NCBI RefSeq assembly: GCF_018613935.1
Contig: NZ_JAGGPF010000001.1
Coordinates: 496,001-560,000 of the forward strand
Direction of reading: 5' to 3'
Length of the DNA: 64,000 nucleotides
Source of the DNA: Agromyces sp. ISL-38
GTDB lineage: Bacteria; Actinomycetota; Actinomycetes; Actinomycetales; Microbacteriaceae
Position numbers and translations under genes: made by a program. Shown here in pieces: positions 56,776-64,000 of the stretch. The notes beneath the pieces were generated by a model. It worked only from the letters and a program-made list of their open reading frames with translations, was not told the origin of the DNA and did not search any database. Position 1 is the first letter of the stretch. Every line of letters starts with the position of its first letter.

Positions 56776-57762
56776 ATGGCCGCAACCACCTCGAGAGCCC
56801 TCGAACTCCTCTCCCTGCTCCAGAGCCACCGGCACTGGTCGGCGCGCGAGCTCGTCGACCGGCTCGGCGTCTCGGATCGCACCCTGCGCCGCGACGTCGA
56901 GCGGCTGCGCGAGCTCGGTTACGGCATCGAGTCGGCGCGCGGCAGTGCCGGGGGATACCGGCTCGAAGCCGGCACGGGCATGCCGCCGCTGCTCCTCACC
57001 GACGACGAGGGCGTGGCGATCGCGGTGGGATTGCGCTCCCAGGCGACGGCCGGGCTCCGCGGCGCCGAGCACACCACGCTCAGCGCGCTCGCCAAGATCG
57101 AGCAGGTGCTGCCGCCCGCGCTGCGCCGCCGCATCGATGCGCTGCAATCGCACGCGACGGTCGGGGCCGGCGGGCGGGGAGCATCCGGCCGCCCTGTTCC
57201 CGAGATCGACGCCGAGCTGCTCGGGCTGCTCGCGCTCGGCTGCCGCGACTCCGAGCGGCTGCGCTTCAGGTACACGGATGCCGCGGGCGAGGAGTCGTCG
57301 CGCGTCGTCGAGCCGTACCGGCTCGTGCCCGTGGCGCGCCGCTGGTACCTCCTCGCGTGGGACCGAGAGCGCGACGACTGGCGCACGTTCCGGCTCGACC
57401 GGGTGCGCGAGGTGTTCCCGACGCGCGTGCACTTCGAGCCGCGCCCCCTGACCGACGACGCAGCGCGGGATCGCGTCGAGGCCGCGCTGCGCTGGCGCGA
57501 GCGGAGTGTGAAGGCCACGGTCATCGTCGACCTGCCGCACCCTGAGTTCGCCGACTACCTCGGATGGTATGGGCGCGACGTGACGGCGCACGGCGCGACC
57601 CAGAGCGTGTGGCCGCTCGAGGCCGACTCGGTCGAGAACCTCCTGATGGGGCTCATGTGGATGCCCCGCGGCGTGCGCTACCGCGTCGAGGGACCGCCCG
57701 AGGTGCTCGAGTTCCTCGCGGTGCAGGCGGAGCGGTTCGCGGCCGCTACTCGCTCCGAGTGA
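56776..57762 (+). CDS. YafY/WYL-domain transcriptional regulator
   Basis: A 328-residue protein: HTH_11 winged helix at residues 6-60 (ALELLSLLQSHRHWSARELV, DRLGVSDRTLRRDVERLREL) and a WYL domain at about 155-225 (VVEPYRLVPVARRWYLLAWD). WYL domains sense nucleic acids or other ligands. ATG 56776 follows GAGGAC; upstream frame is not conserved. It is divergent from the ABC exporter. Its last codons ACT CGC TCC GAG TGA overlap the end of the convergent lipoprotein gene, which also ends Thr-Arg-Ser-Glu. Confidence 0.92.
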   Translation: MAATTSRALELLSLLQSHRHWSARELVDRLGVSDRTLRRDVERLRELGYGIESARGSAGGYRLEAGTGMPPLLLTDDEGVAIAVGLRSQATAGLRGAEHTTLSALAKIEQVLPPALRRRIDALQSHATVGAGGRGASGRPVPEIDAELLGLLALGCRDSERLRFRYTDAAGEESSRVVEPYRLVPVARRWYLLAWDRERDDWRTFRLDRVREVFPTRVHFEPRPLTDDAARDRVEAALRWRERSVKATVIVDLPHPEFADYLGWYGRDVTAHGATQSVWPLEADSVENLLMGLMWMPRGVRYRVEGPPEVLEFLAVQAERFAAATRSE

Positions 57763-58531
57763 GCGTGCCGAGCTCGGAACCCGACCTGTCGAAGAAGGTG
57801 ATGGTGTCGCCGTCGACGGTGGCGCTGGCGTGCTGATTCAGCCAGTCGTCGATGTCGGGGAGGCATCCCCTGTCGGTCGACGAGTGGAATCCGAAGACGA
57901 GCGTGTCGCCTTCGATCCACCAGAGACCGTCGAAGAAGTTGCAGCCGTCGCTGCCGTCGTACGTGCCCTCGGCGGCGATCACGATCGAGGGCTCGCCTTC
58001 TGTGTCGGCCGTGCCCCAGGTGCCGAAGAACGCTTCGGCATCGCGCGAGGGGACCGTGGCCGGATCGATGTCGCTCGCTCGATCGAGCGTGCCGATCTCG
58101 GTGCCGCCGGCGTCGAGGATCGTCAGCACGTCGCCGTAGACGGTGCCTGACGCAAGACCGGAAAGCCAGGTGTCGAAGGACTCGGGGGACTCGGGGCTGC
58201 ACACCATCCCTGGGGATACGACGTCATCGAACCTGATCGTGCCGTCGTCGTCGCTCCACGACCCGTAGAGCCTGTTGCAGCTGTCGGATCCCGTGAGGGT
58301 GCCATCGGCCGCGAGGTTGAGCGATGGCTCGATCACCCACCCGGTGGTCATCCCGGTGGGATTGCCCCATGCTCCGACGGCGTCGGAAGCGCGGGCGGTG
58401 TCGAATGCTCCGGCCGTCGGCGTGATGGCCGATGAGCCGCCTACTGCTGCGCCCGCACAGCCTGCGAGCAAGGTCACAGTGGCGAGGACCAGCGTGCCAG
58501 CCAACGCCGAACCCACCGCGGTTCGTGCCAT
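57746..58531 (-). CDS. META-domain lipoprotein with two repeats
   Basis: A 261-residue lipoprotein. Signal peptide with lipobox LLAGC (Cys25). Two META/HslJ-like domains follow: the first has GAWGNP, LNLAADGTLTGSDSCNRLYG SW in two steps, and FDTWLSGLASGTVYGDVLTI; the second has GTWGTADTEGEPSIVIAAEG, GSDGCNFFDGLW and ATVDGDTITFFDRSG. Such proteins act at the cell surface; roles in stress or resistance are reported for HslJ. TACGCT 7 nt before the ATG gives a leaderless promoter. Degraded relatives lie upstream. Confidence 0.85.
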   Translation of the reverse strand: MARTAVGSALAGTLVLATVTLLAGCAGAAVGGSSAITPTAGAFDTARASDAVGAWGNPTGMTTGWVIEPSLNLAADGTLTGSDSCNRLYGSWSDDDGTIRFDDVVSPGMVCSPESPESFDTWLSGLASGTVYGDVLTILDAGGTEIGTLDRASDIDPATVPSRDAEAFFGTWGTADTEGEPSIVIAAEGTYDGSDGCNFFDGLWWIEGDTLVFGFHSSTDRGCLPDIDDWLNQHASATVDGDTITFFDRSGSELGTLTRSE

Positions 58532-58538
58532 GCTGCTG

Positions 58539-58544
58539 AGCGTA
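58539..58544 (-). promoter_or_regulatory. Leaderless promoter -10 box for the two-META lipoprotein
   Basis: TACGCT on the minus strand ends 7 nt before the ATG at 58531. The same box precedes the paralogue at 59332. Confidence 0.5.
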
Positions 58545-58585
58545 AGCGGTCATCTTTTTCGCGGCAATGCAACGATTTCGGCGCC

Positions 58586-58686
58586 TTACTCGTCAGAGAA
58601 GACCACCGAGTCGCCGAGGAGCGTCGCAGTAGCTCGATGGATCAGCCACCGGTCGACGTGCTCGCCGGCCAGCGAATAATCCGAGG
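58586..58686 (-). pseudogene. META-domain scrap
   Basis: The minus strand reads LAGEHVDRWLIHRATATLLG DSVVFSDE and a TAA stop at 58586-58588. It parallels the end of the second META domain of the intact gene (DWLNQHASATVDGDTITFFD). Only about 30 residues remain. Confidence 0.6.
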
Positions 58687-58687
58687 A

Positions 58688-58936
58688 TCACTCACCTGCA
58701 CCCGGGGCCGCGCTTACGCGGGCGGCGCGCGCCAGGGCATCGCGGCACGCGACCACGGCCGGCCGCGTCGCCGCCGCGAGCCGGGTGGAGCTGAACAACT
58801 CGCGTTGCGGAAGCCCCGGCAGGTCGACGAGCGCGACGCTCGGCACCTCGCCCACCCAGACCGAAGTCGCGCGCCGCGACATCGAAGAAGGCGAGCTCGG
58901 GCTCGCGCTCGGTGACCTCGACCCGCAAGCGTTTCG
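58688..58936 (-). pseudogene. Internally deleted copy of the LysR regulator
   Basis: The minus strand first reads LRVEVTEREPELAFFDVAAR DF, then in another frame VGEVPSVALVDLPGLPQREL, STRLAAATRPAVVACRDALA RAARVSAAPGAG and a stop at 58688. Both pieces match the LysR gene at 59865-60872 (LRVEVTEREPEAGLFDVSAR and GEVPSVTLLDLPGEPQREVF). About 150 residues between them are missing. It begins directly after the stop of the META lipoprotein at 58943. Confidence 0.75.
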
Positions 58937-58942
58937 CGGCGT

Positions 58943-59332
58943 CTACTCGCTCCGAATGAGCGTGCCGAGCTCGGCACCGGATGCGTCGAGCACGGTCATC
59001 GTCTCGTCGATGATCGTCGCCGTGGCGAGCCCCGAGAGCCAGGTGTCGACGCCTTCGCAGAACATGCGTGTCGTCGCGACCTGCTCGAACGTGATGGTGG
59101 TGCCGTCCATGCTCCAGCCGCCGGCGAGGCGGTTGCAGCCGTCGGTGCCGGTGAGTGTGCCGTCGGCGGCGAGCACGAGCGAAGGCTCGGTGCTTGCCGA
59201 CGTGTCGCCCCAGGTGCCGACCGGGTCGGGCGCCGCGCCGGGGCCCGCGTTCGTCGCGCAACCCGCGAGTGCGAGCGCCGCGGCGACGAGCAGTGCGCCG
59301 GTGAGAGACGAGGATCGCAGCATCCGTGCCAT
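58943..59332 (-). CDS. META-domain lipoprotein, single repeat
   Basis: A 129-residue lipoprotein: signal peptide with lipobox ALAGC (Cys22) and one META-like domain (GTWGD, LVLAADGTLTGTDGCNRLAG, FCEGVDTWLSGLATATIIDE TMTVLDASGAELGTL). It is a paralogue of the 57746-58531 protein and also ends Arg-Ser-Glu. TACGCT 6 nt before the ATG gives a leaderless promoter. Confidence 0.82.
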   Translation of the reverse strand: MARMLRSSSLTGALLVAAALALAGCATNAGPGAAPDPVGTWGDTSASTEPSLVLAADGTLTGTDGCNRLAGGWSMDGTTITFEQVATTRMFCEGVDTWLSGLATATIIDETMTVLDASGAELGTLIRSE

Positions 59333-59338
59333 GCCGTC

Positions 59339-59344
59339 AGCGTA
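59339..59344 (-). promoter_or_regulatory. Leaderless promoter -10 box for the single-META lipoprotein
   Basis: TACGCT on the minus strand ends 6 nt before the ATG at 59332. Confidence 0.5.
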
Positions 59345-59410
59345 ACGCCGCAGCGCGGTCAGCGGCCGGTGCCCGCCGTCGCGAGCCCGGAGCCACATGT
59401 CGGCGTCGTC

Positions 59411-59587
59411 CTAGGTGCCTGCCGCGCCGGCCGGAGCATCCACGACGACGGACACATCGGGGCCCAGTCCGTATCCGCCGCCGCCGGTGCCGCCGCCATT
59501 CGACGGGCAACCGGTGAGCGTCAGGACGGCGACCACTGCGACGATGATCGCGCCGACTCGTGTCGTGGAACGAGGCGTTCGTGCCAT
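59411..59587 (-). CDS. Small glycine-rich lipoprotein
   Basis: A 58-residue peptide with a basic start, a hydrophobic segment IIVAVVAVLTL and the lipobox LTGC (Cys26), followed by a Gly-rich linker and DVSVVVDAPAGAAGT. TAGACT 6 nt before the ATG supports a leaderless gene. It may be intact or the 5' end of a truncated META-type lipoprotein, since no domain follows. Confidence 0.55.
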   Translation of the reverse strand: MARTPRSTTRVGAIIVAVVAVLTLTGCPSNGGGTGGGGYGLGPDVSVVVDAPAGAAGT

Positions 59588-59593
59588 TGCCAC

Positions 59594-59599
59594 AGTCTA
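59594..59599 (-). promoter_or_regulatory. Leaderless promoter -10 box for the small lipoprotein
   Basis: TAGACT on the minus strand ends 6 nt before the ATG at 59587. Confidence 0.45.
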
Positions 59600-59635
59600 T
59601 TCCGAGGATCGCTCAGGGGCGCCGGGAGCGTGGTT

Positions 59636-59712
59636 CGCGGCGGCTACTCGCTCCGAGAACGCGCCGATCCGGGAGCCCGATCTGCCGAATATGGTGATCG
59701 AGCTGCGGCGCA
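59636..59712 (-). pseudogene. META-domain C-terminal scrap
   Basis: The minus strand reads SSITIFGRSGSRIGAFSER, parallel to DTITFFDRSGSELGTLTRS of the intact lipoprotein end. The homologous GCTACTCGCTCCGAG bases are at 59647-59661. Confidence 0.5.
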
Positions 59713-59718
59713 CTCGAG

Positions 59719-59795
59719 CGGATGAGGCAGAATCGGCCGACACGCCGCCATGAAACTGCTGCCGCGCCGACGAAGTCGCGATTGTGCCTCATCCG
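59719..59795 (+). repeat. 77-bp palindrome-ended element, copy 2
   Basis: It starts CGGATGAGGCAGAATCG and ends CGATTGTGCCTCATCCG. It has the same length and outer bases as 37900-37976. The interior has diverged but keeps GACACGCCG/GCACGCCG. Confidence 0.7.
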
Positions 59796-59864
59796 CGCCC
59801 GCGGTGAGGCGAGGCGTGGACGTGCAGGAGCGCGAAGTCCCGAGTCACCGACTGTGCGTGGCCC

Positions 59865-60872
59865 TCAGTGGCCCGCGGGGGTGGCGGTAGCCCGGGCGGC
59901 GCGAGCGAGAGCGTCGCGGCAGGCCACGACGGCCGGGCGCGCGGCGGCGGCGTGACGGGTCGACGTGAAGACCTCGCGCTGCGGCTCGCCCGGAAGGTCG
60001 AGGAGGGTCACGCTCGGCACCTCGCCCGCCCACACGAGGTCGGGCAGCAGTCCCGCCGCGTTGCCCGAGCGGATGAGGCGGATGTGCGCCATGAGGTCGG
60101 CCGTCTCGAAACGCACGTCGGGCTCGAAGCCCGCGTCGCGGCAGAGCTGCTCGGCCCATTGCCGGGAAGCCGTGCCGGCGGGCTCGAGCACCCAGGGGAG
60201 GCCGGATGCCGCTGGCAGGGCGTTGCGGGGGTCGGGGGTGGTCTCGATGCGCGTCGCCTCCGGCGGCGCTACTCGACCACCAGAAGGGGTCGCCTCCGGC
60301 GGCGCTACTCGACCACCAGAAGGGGCCGGCGCACCCGGGTCGGGCGGCAGCGCCAGCCGGATCACGTCGGCGGCGAGGTGCACGCGGTCGAGGTCGTCGC
60401 GGTGCGGACGGGTGTGCCCTGGGTATTGCTCGGCGATCACGAGGTCGAAGTCGCGCGCTGAGACGTCGAAGAGTCCCGCCTCGGGTTCGCGCTCGGTCAC
60501 CTCCACGCGGAGGGCGGGATGCTCACGGCGCAGCAGGGTGAGCGCATGCGGCACCACGGCGTGCGCCGCCGACTGGAACACGGCGATGCGCACCGTGCCG
60601 CCGACGGCGGTGAGCGAGCGCGCGACATCCGACTCCGCCTCCTCGAGCCGATCGAGCACGGCGCGCGCATGAGTGACGAGCAACTCGGCTTGCGGGGTCA
60701 GCTGCACGCGCCGGCCGACCTGCACGAGCAGCGGGACCCCCGCCTCGCGCTCGAGCTGGCTGAGTTGCTGCGACACCGAGGACGGGCTGTACGAGAGTGC
60801 CTCGGCGACCGCCGCGAGGGTGCCGCGCTGACTGAGTTCGACGAGCAGGCGCAAGCGGCGCACATCGAGCAT
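59865..60872 (-). CDS. LysR family regulator with in-frame repeat insertion
   Basis: A 335-residue LysR protein. HTH at residues about 4-60 (RRLRLLVELSQRGTLAAVAE, ALSYSPSSVSQQLSQLEREA), then the effector domain (TVRIAVFQSAAHAVVPHALT, FDLVIAEQYPG). It is about 35 residues longer than usual because of a Pro/Ala/Gly-rich insertion, PSGGRVAPPEAT twice, in the middle of the effector domain, encoded by a 36-bp direct repeat (60253-60325). GGGAGG precedes ATG 60872. Divergent from putA by 152 bp, so it probably regulates proline catabolism. Confidence 0.88.
   Translation of the reverse strand: MLDVRRLRLLVELSQRGTLAAVAEALSYSPSSVSQQLSQLEREAGVPLLVQVGRRVQLTPQAELLVTHARAVLDRLEEAESDVARSLTAVGGTVRIAVFQSAAHAVVPHALTLLRREHPALRVEVTEREPEAGLFDVSARDFDLVIAEQYPGHTRPHRDDLDRVHLAADVIRLALPPDPGAPAPSGGRVAPPEATPSGGRVAPPEATRIETTPDPRNALPAASGLPWVLEPAGTASRQWAEQLCRDAGFEPDVRFETADLMAHIRLIRSGNAAGLLPDLVWAGEVPSVTLLDLPGEPQREVFTSTRHAAAARPAVVACRDALARAARATATPAGH
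60253..60325 (-). repeat. 36-bp tandem repeat inside the LysR gene (REP-like)
   Basis: Two copies of a 36-bp unit (each containing GGCGGCGCTACTCGACCACC) start at 60253 and 60289; just before them lies GTCTCGATGCGC. Together they look like a REP-like element (GGTTTCGATGCG...GCTACTCAACCACC) with a duplicated second arm. Period 36 keeps the frame. Confidence 0.7.
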
Positions 60873-61011
60873 GATGGCCTCCCGGCATCCTCGACCAATC
60901 GGTTCTTCTGAACAGTATCCTTCAGATTCATTCGCTGTACCGAACGGATGCCGCAGCGCAGACTTATCCCAAGCGGCGCGCGGCCCCCGGCGCGCCTGAA
61001 GCAAAGGACAC

Positions 61012-61017
61012 TACTCT
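61012..61017 (+). promoter_or_regulatory. Leaderless promoter -10 box for putA
   Basis: TACTCT ends 7 nt before the ATG at 61025, which favours this ATG over the GTG at 61019. Confidence 0.5.
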
Positions 61018-61024
61018 CGTGACC

Positions 61025-64000
61025 ATGTCGAACGCCGCCACGGACGCACGACCGAGCACCGAACACGTCGTCGCCCTCGTACGCCGCTGGCTCGCCGAGA
61101 GCGCCGAGTATCCGGCCGAGCCGGCCGCCGAGCGCCTCGCCGGCGTGCTGAAGGATCCGCGCGGCCTCGACTTCACGGTCGGCTTCGTCGACGGCGTCAT
61201 GCGGCCCGAAGACCTCGGCGTCGCGGGCCGCAACCTCGAGCAGGTCGCGAAGCTCACGCCGCGGTTCCTGCCCTGGTACCTGCGTGCCGCGATCCGGCTC
61301 GGCGGCTTCGTCGCGCCCGCCTTCCCGTGGATCGTCATCCCGATCGCGCGCCGGGTGCTGCGCGGCATGGTCGGCCACCTCGTGCTCGACGCGACGCCCG
61401 AGAAGCTCGGCCCGGCGATCGCCTCCCTCCGCGAGACCGGCAACCGCTTGAACCTCAACCTCCTCGGCGAGGCCGTGCTCGGTGAAGACGAGGCCGCTCG
61501 GCGCCTGCGCGGTACCTACGAGTTCCTCGCTCGTGACGACGTGGACTACGTGTCGATCAAGGTCTCGAGCGTCGTGAGCCAGCTCTCGATGTGGTCGTTC
61601 GACGAAGCCGTCGAGAAGGTCGTCGAGAAGCTCACCCCCCTCTACGAGCTCGCCGCGAAGAGCCCGACGCCCAAGTTCATCAACCTCGACATGGAGGAGT
61701 ACCGCGACCTCGACCTCACGATCGCGGTGTTCAAGGCGCTGCTCGACAAGCCGCAGCTGCGGGGCCTCGAAGCGGGCATCGTGCTGCAGACCTACCTGCC
61801 CGACGCGCTCGGCGCGATGCAGGACCTCACCGCGTGGGCGATGGCCCGGCGCGCTGCCGGCGGCGCACCGATCAAGGTGCGTGTCGTGAAGGGTGCGAAC
61901 CTCGCGATGGAGCACGTCGACGCCGCCATCCACGGCTGGCCCGTCGCGACGTACGGCACCAAGCAGGACTCCGACGCGAACTACAAGCGGGTGCTCCGCT
62001 GGGCGATGACGCCCGAGCGCACTCACGCGGTCAAGCTCGGCGTCGCCGGCCACAACCTCTTCGACGTCGCCGACGCCTGGCTCACCGCGAAGAACCGCGG
62101 CGTCGACGACCGCGTCGAGTTCGAGATGCTCCTCGGCATGGCGACCGGCCAGGCGGAAGCGGTGCGCCGCACCGTCGGCAACCTGCTGCTCTACACGCCC
62201 GTCGTGAACCCCGCGGAGTTCGACGTGGCGATCGCCTACCTGATCCGCCGCCTCGAGGAGAACGCGAGCGACGACAACTTCATGTCGGCAGTGTTCGAGC
62301 TCGCCGGCGACCAGGGGCTCTTCGAACGTGAGCAGGCTCGCTACCTCCGCTCGGTCGAAGCGCTCGAAGCGGATGCCGCCACGACGGCCGTGCCCACGCC
62401 GAACCGCACCCAGAACCGCCGCACCGAGTGGAGCGAGGAGTCGCTCGCCACGGCGATCGCCGTTCCCGATGCTCCCGCACCGGGCACCGAACACGAAGAC
62501 GAGTCGCTCACGAGCACCGTGCTCAGGCTCGTGCGGGGCTCCGACGGCACCGATGGCATCGAACTGGCGGATGCCGCATCCGCTGCTCCGTCGGCCGCGT
62601 CCGGGCCCACCGGTCCGGGTGCGACTCCCGGCTTCCGCAACGAACCCGACACCGATCCGGCCCTCGACGCGAACCGCAACTGGGGTCGCCGCATCCTCGC
62701 CCGCGTGCCCGAGTCGCGGGTCGGCATCGACACCGTCGCCGCCGCCCGCGTCGACGACGCCGAGACCCTCGACGCCATCATCCGCGGCGTCGCCGCTCGC
62801 GGTGCCGCGTGGGGCGAGCTGCCCGGCGCCGAACGCGCGGCCGTCCTGCATCGCGCGGGCTTCGCGCTCGCTGCGAACCGCGACCGCCTCATCGAGGTGA
62901 TGGCGGCAGAGACGGGCAAGACCATCGCCGAGGCCGACCCCGAGGTGAGCGAGGCGATCGACTTCGCGCACTACTACGCCGAGCGTGCCCGAGAGCTCGA
63001 CCACGTGCAGGGGGCCGCGTTCGTGCCGCCGAAGCTCACCGTCGTGACCCCGCCGTGGAACTTCCCGGTCGCCATCCCGGCCGGCGGTGTGCTCGCCGCG
63101 CTCGCCGCGGGCTCGGGCGTCATCATCAAGCCCGCGAAGCTCGCCCAGCGCTCGGGCGCCGTCATGGTCGAGGCGCTCTGGGAGGCCGGTGTGCCGCGCG
63201 ACCTGCTCGCCCTCGTCGACCTCGCGAACCTCGACCTCGGCCGGCAGCTCGTCGCGGCGCCCGAGGTCGACCGGGTCATCCTCACGGGCGCCTACGAGAC
63301 GGCGCAGCTGTTCCGCTCGTTCCGTAAAGACCTCCCGCTTCTCGCCGAGACGAGCGGCAAGAACGCGATCATCGTCACCCCGTCGGCCGACCTCGACCTC
63401 GCCGCGGCCGACGTCGTGAAGAGCGCCTTCGGGCACGCGGGCCAGAAGTGCTCGGCCGCCTCGCTCGTGATCCTCGTGGGGTCGGTCGCGAAGTCCGAGC
63501 GGTTCCGCCGGCAGCTCGTCGACGCGACCATGTCCCTGCAGGTGGGCTGGCCTGAGCACCCGCAGAGCCAGATGGGCCCGATCATCGAGCCCGCGAACGG
63601 CAAGCTGCTGCACGCGCTCACGCAGCTCGGCATCGACGAGGAGTGGCTCGTCGAGCCGAGGCAACTCGACGAGACGGGGCAGCTCTGGTCTCCCGGCATC
63701 CGCTCTGGCGTCGCGGCCGGCTCCTACTTCCACCTCACCGAGTTCTTCGGACCGGTGCTCGGCGTCATGCACGCGAGGAACCTCGATGAGGCGATCCGCA
63801 TGCAGAACGCCGTCGACTACGGACTCACCGCGGGCCTGCACTCGCTCGATCCCGCCGAGCTCGCCACCTGGCTCGATCGTGTCGAGGCCGGCAACCTCTA
63901 CGTGAACCGAGGCACCACCGGCGCGATCGTGCAGCGCCAGCCGTTCGGGGGCTGGAAGCGCTCGTCGGTCGGCGCCGGCGCGAAAGCGGGCGGCCCGAAC
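61025..64000 (+). CDS. putA: Bifunctional proline dehydrogenase / glutamate-semialdehyde dehydrogenase, 3' end outside window
   Basis: The first 992 residues of a PutA-type enzyme that oxidises proline to glutamate. The N-terminal half is the FAD-linked proline dehydrogenase barrel: YVSIKVSSVVSQLSMW, FINLDMEEYRDLDLTI, LQTYLPDALGAM, KVRVVKGANLAMEH and the tail YLIRRLEENASDDNF. The second half is aldehyde dehydrogenase: VTPPWNFPVAIPAGG, catalytic Glu775 in LLAETSGKNAII and Cys809 in GHAGQKCSAAS, 34 residues apart as usual. The two are joined by an acidic linker near 450-560. The gene has no stop before the window ends. No N-terminal DNA-binding domain, so control probably rests with the divergent LysR. 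Confidence 0.95.
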   Translation, partial: MSNAATDARPSTEHVVALVRRWLAESAEYPAEPAAERLAGVLKDPRGLDFTVGFVDGVMRPEDLGVAGRNLEQVAKLTPRFLPWYLRAAIRLGGFVAPAFPWIVIPIARRVLRGMVGHLVLDATPEKLGPAIASLRETGNRLNLNLLGEAVLGEDEAARRLRGTYEFLARDDVDYVSIKVSSVVSQLSMWSFDEAVEKVVEKLTPLYELAAKSPTPKFINLDMEEYRDLDLTIAVFKALLDKPQLRGLEAGIVLQTYLPDALGAMQDLTAWAMARRAAGGAPIKVRVVKGANLAMEHVDAAIHGWPVATYGTKQDSDANYKRVLRWAMTPERTHAVKLGVAGHNLFDVADAWLTAKNRGVDDRVEFEMLLGMATGQAEAVRRTVGNLLLYTPVVNPAEFDVAIAYLIRRLEENASDDNFMSAVFELAGDQGLFEREQARYLRSVEALEADAATTAVPTPNRTQNRRTEWSEESLATAIAVPDAPAPGTEHEDESLTSTVLRLVRGSDGTDGIELADAASAAPSAASGPTGPGATPGFRNEPDTDPALDANRNWGRRILARVPESRVGIDTVAAARVDDAETLDAIIRGVAARGAAWGELPGAERAAVLHRAGFALAANRDRLIEVMAAETGKTIAEADPEVSEAIDFAHYYAERARELDHVQGAAFVPPKLTVVTPPWNFPVAIPAGGVLAALAAGSGVIIKPAKLAQRSGAVMVEALWEAGVPRDLLALVDLANLDLGRQLVAAPEVDRVILTGAYETAQLFRSFRKDLPLLAETSGKNAIIVTPSADLDLAAADVVKSAFGHAGQKCSAASLVILVGSVAKSERFRRQLVDATMSLQVGWPEHPQSQMGPIIEPANGKLLHALTQLGIDEEWLVEPRQLDETGQLWSPGIRSGVAAGSYFHLTEFFGPVLGVMHARNLDEAIRMQNAVDYGLTAGLHSLDPAELATWLDRVEAGNLYVNRGTTGAIVQRQPFGGWKRSSVGAGAKAGGPN

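Noticed and set aside
60698-63841. A 1047-codon open frame on the minus strand opposite putA
   Set aside because: It is a shadow of the plus-strand putA gene, typical of very GC-rich codon use. It has no domain, and the plus strand has full PutA homology with both catalytic residues.

Overview
This is a high-GC (about 70%) actinobacterial chromosome segment. Several things point to the family Microbacteriaceae: the coproporphyrin-dependent heme genes, many leaderless promoters (a TAnnnT -10 box 6-7 nt before ATG or GTG), a methylcitrate cluster, and a dense background of the short motif GGATGCCGC and of palindromic repeats. The genus cannot be fixed from the sequence alone. I saw no rRNA, tRNA or CRISPR array.

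Layout. 1-4400 is a decayed sugar-acid region: the 3' end of an aldehyde dehydrogenase, a frameshifted ThuA-like gene, a truncated glucarate dehydratase and a scrap of a uronate-dehydrogenase-like gene. They flank an intact GH35 beta-galactosidase and its divergent LacI regulator. 4658-5869 is a nucleotidyltransferase/HTH pair resembling a toxin-antitoxin module, with its own palindromic operator. 5914-17843 is the heme region: hemE-cgoX, then small envelope genes, a GntR regulator and a methyltransferase, then hemQ-hemH-hemC-hemD-hemB-hemL, mostly with 1-4 nt overlaps. hemA is not in the window.

17975-31952 is a mixed accessory region. It holds an orphan epimerase and NeuD-like acyltransferase, an AlkZ-like winged-helix gene with an ABC exporter, a DUF1761 protein, remnants of a serine recombinase and an IS transposase, a class V aminotransferase, a LuxR regulator and an LLM-class flavoprotein. 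32049-36879 is a complete tripartite tricarboxylate transporter operon (TctC-TctB-TctA) with a DapA-like lyase and a GntR/FCD regulator that has matching operators. 36942-40839 holds trhO, a broken PEBP gene, lysE/marR, a GNAT gene and a VOC gene. 40897-46270 is short-chain acyl-CoA and propionate metabolism (an enoyl-CoA-hydratase-like hydrolase, prpD, prpB, prpC). 46274-54754 contains a RibD-like reductase, pseudogenes, a three-gene operon of unknown anchored proteins, a membrane protein, a thioesterase, SRPBCC and TfoX-like proteins, an HxlR/DoxX pair with clear operators and a phytoene-dehydrogenase-like flavoprotein. 54898-57762 is a second ABC exporter with a WYL regulator. 57746-59720 is a decaying cluster of META-domain lipoproteins. 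The window ends with a LysR regulator divergent from putA, which runs off the edge.

The most unusual theme is the behaviour of short palindromic elements. One family (GGTTTCGA...CTCAACCACC type) lies not only between genes but inside hemE, at the N-terminus of hemL and inside the LysR gene in frame, and it supplies the last codons and stop of two other genes. Two further families are seen as matched pairs: 64 bp (60/64 identical, opposite strands) and 77 bp.
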